This document shows positions 63,176-64,000 of a stretch of DNA of 64,000 nt, piece after piece. The stretch is from Quillaja saponaria. Its lineage: Eukaryota > Streptophyta > Magnoliopsida > Fabales > Quillajaceae. The notes beneath the pieces are model-generated. The model was not told where the DNA came from and ran no database searches. It saw only the letters and a program-made list of their open reading frames with translations. The position numbers were made by a program, and so were the translations under genes. The stretch is taken from contig CM055618.1 in the NCBI GenBank assembly GCA_029379385.1, positions 10,798,134-10,862,133 on the forward strand. The letters are read 5' to 3'. Position 1 is the stretch's first letter; the number at the start of each line of letters is the position of its first letter.

Positions 63176-64000
63176 GTATATTCGAGAACCTCTTATTTTT
63201 GGTAATTTGGGTGTCATTTTCTTGACCTTATGTTCTGGATCTTTTATTCACTTGATACTAGTAAAATTATAGCTTTGTGCTCTTTTCATGATATAGATGT
63301 AGTTATGCATGGATCCCTACTTTGACACACATCACTTGAACACTTTTAGCTTCAAATATAAGGACTACAAGTACAAGGCTTGCTGTATATCTTGTTATAT
63401 TTAAGGACATATGCTTTAGATTGTTCATTTCCTTCTAGTATTATTTTACCTAATTGGTATCATCCTTTTTCACCGAGTTGGTCAAGTATTATTTGCCGCT
63501 GAATTTGGGAAAATTTTAGGTGAGCGATATTCTTTTGGGATATTTTAGTTTTCTAAATTTGGTATGATACAGGTCTATGTTGCTCTTCCATAATTTTTAT
63601 ACTTATAAAATTTGCAGTTCAACACTGTTCAGAAAGATGAATGGTATTTTATATTTATAATGTAATGTCGTTAGAATAATTTATCTTTTTTTTACAAGCT
63701 TCACATTTGCAAATTGCATATGCCATGTATTGGGGCGCTTAAGCTTCACACAATTTGTATATTGTCTCGTGCTAGCTTTGTTGGTTTCTTTCTGCCATTA
63801 TGTATTATCATTTCATGAAATTGCCTTGGACACATTTTTTCAGAAAACATGAGCCCATAACTCTGCTTGTCCGTGTAATCTGTCGGCTTATCTCTTTAGT
63901 ATTTATTTAGATTTTTCAAACTCCCAAGTGGCATGTCTTTCGAGAAGCTTCAATGTCTGGGTTTGGGAAGGTTTTTGGACTCAGATTGGGTTTATCAGGC
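63176..64000 (+). other. Start of the last GlnRS intron
   Basis: T-rich DNA after donor GTATAT at 63176. I searched it for the expected last exon (FAVD...KLVFNRTVTL type) and did not find it, so it should lie past 64000. Confidence 0.7.

Overview
This is a nuclear chromosome segment from a eudicot plant. The evidence is AT-rich intergenic DNA, split genes with short GT-AG introns, plant-specific protein families (DUF1639, DUF761, QALGGH zinc finger, plant ARG1), and small plant-type transposable elements (Helitron, PIF/Harbinger MITE, L1-type LINE, LTR remnant). I could not fix the species. There is no sign of bacterial, organellar or viral content, and no CRISPR array, rRNA or tRNA gene.

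Layout, left to right: (1) 1-970, a minus-strand LINE reverse-transcriptase relic, probably inside an ARG1 intron. (2) 1447-9680 (+), the 3' half of an ARG1 (ALTERED RESPONSE TO GRAVITY 1) DnaJ-like gene; its J-domain exons would lie left of the window. (3) 17285-18085 (+), an intronless single-C2H2 zinc finger with C-terminal EAR motif (GIS3/ZFP5/ZFP6 type). (4) 18.1-27 kb, a repeat-rich intergenic region with a non-autonomous Helitron, a 5'-truncated LINE with a 10-bp target-site duplication, and a TIR-like element carrying a GC-rich tandem repeat. (5) 26957-32798 (-), a nine-exon cytosolic-type cysteinyl-tRNA synthetase. (6) 33.6-36.0 kb, a diverged tandem segmental duplication of about 1.2 kb per copy. 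(7) 36989-37493 (-), a DUF761 gene with a broken C-terminus. (8) 41082-42289 (+), a three-exon DUF1639 gene. (9) 44895-45716 (-), a MAKR-like protein with a lysine tail. (10) 52074 to the window end (+), glutaminyl-tRNA synthetase, 22 exons seen, last exon outside.

The genes form no operon or pathway. From memory of Arabidopsis, ARG1, GIS3 and a DUF1639 gene are neighbours near At1g68340-At1g68370, while GlnRS (OVA9) and another DUF1639 gene lie near At1g25350-At1g25370, so this window may show the ancestral order before the two Arabidopsis copies were sorted. That is an inference.

The most notable observation is that three otherwise intact genes (ARG1, CysRS, DUF761) each carry exactly one extra nucleotide that breaks the frame close to a conserved segment, and each frame is recovered by dropping one base. 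The 22 GlnRS exons, DUF1639, the zinc finger and the MAKR-like gene are clean. Residual insertion errors in the assembly are the simplest explanation, but real lesions cannot be excluded from sequence alone. I found no convincing novel biological system.
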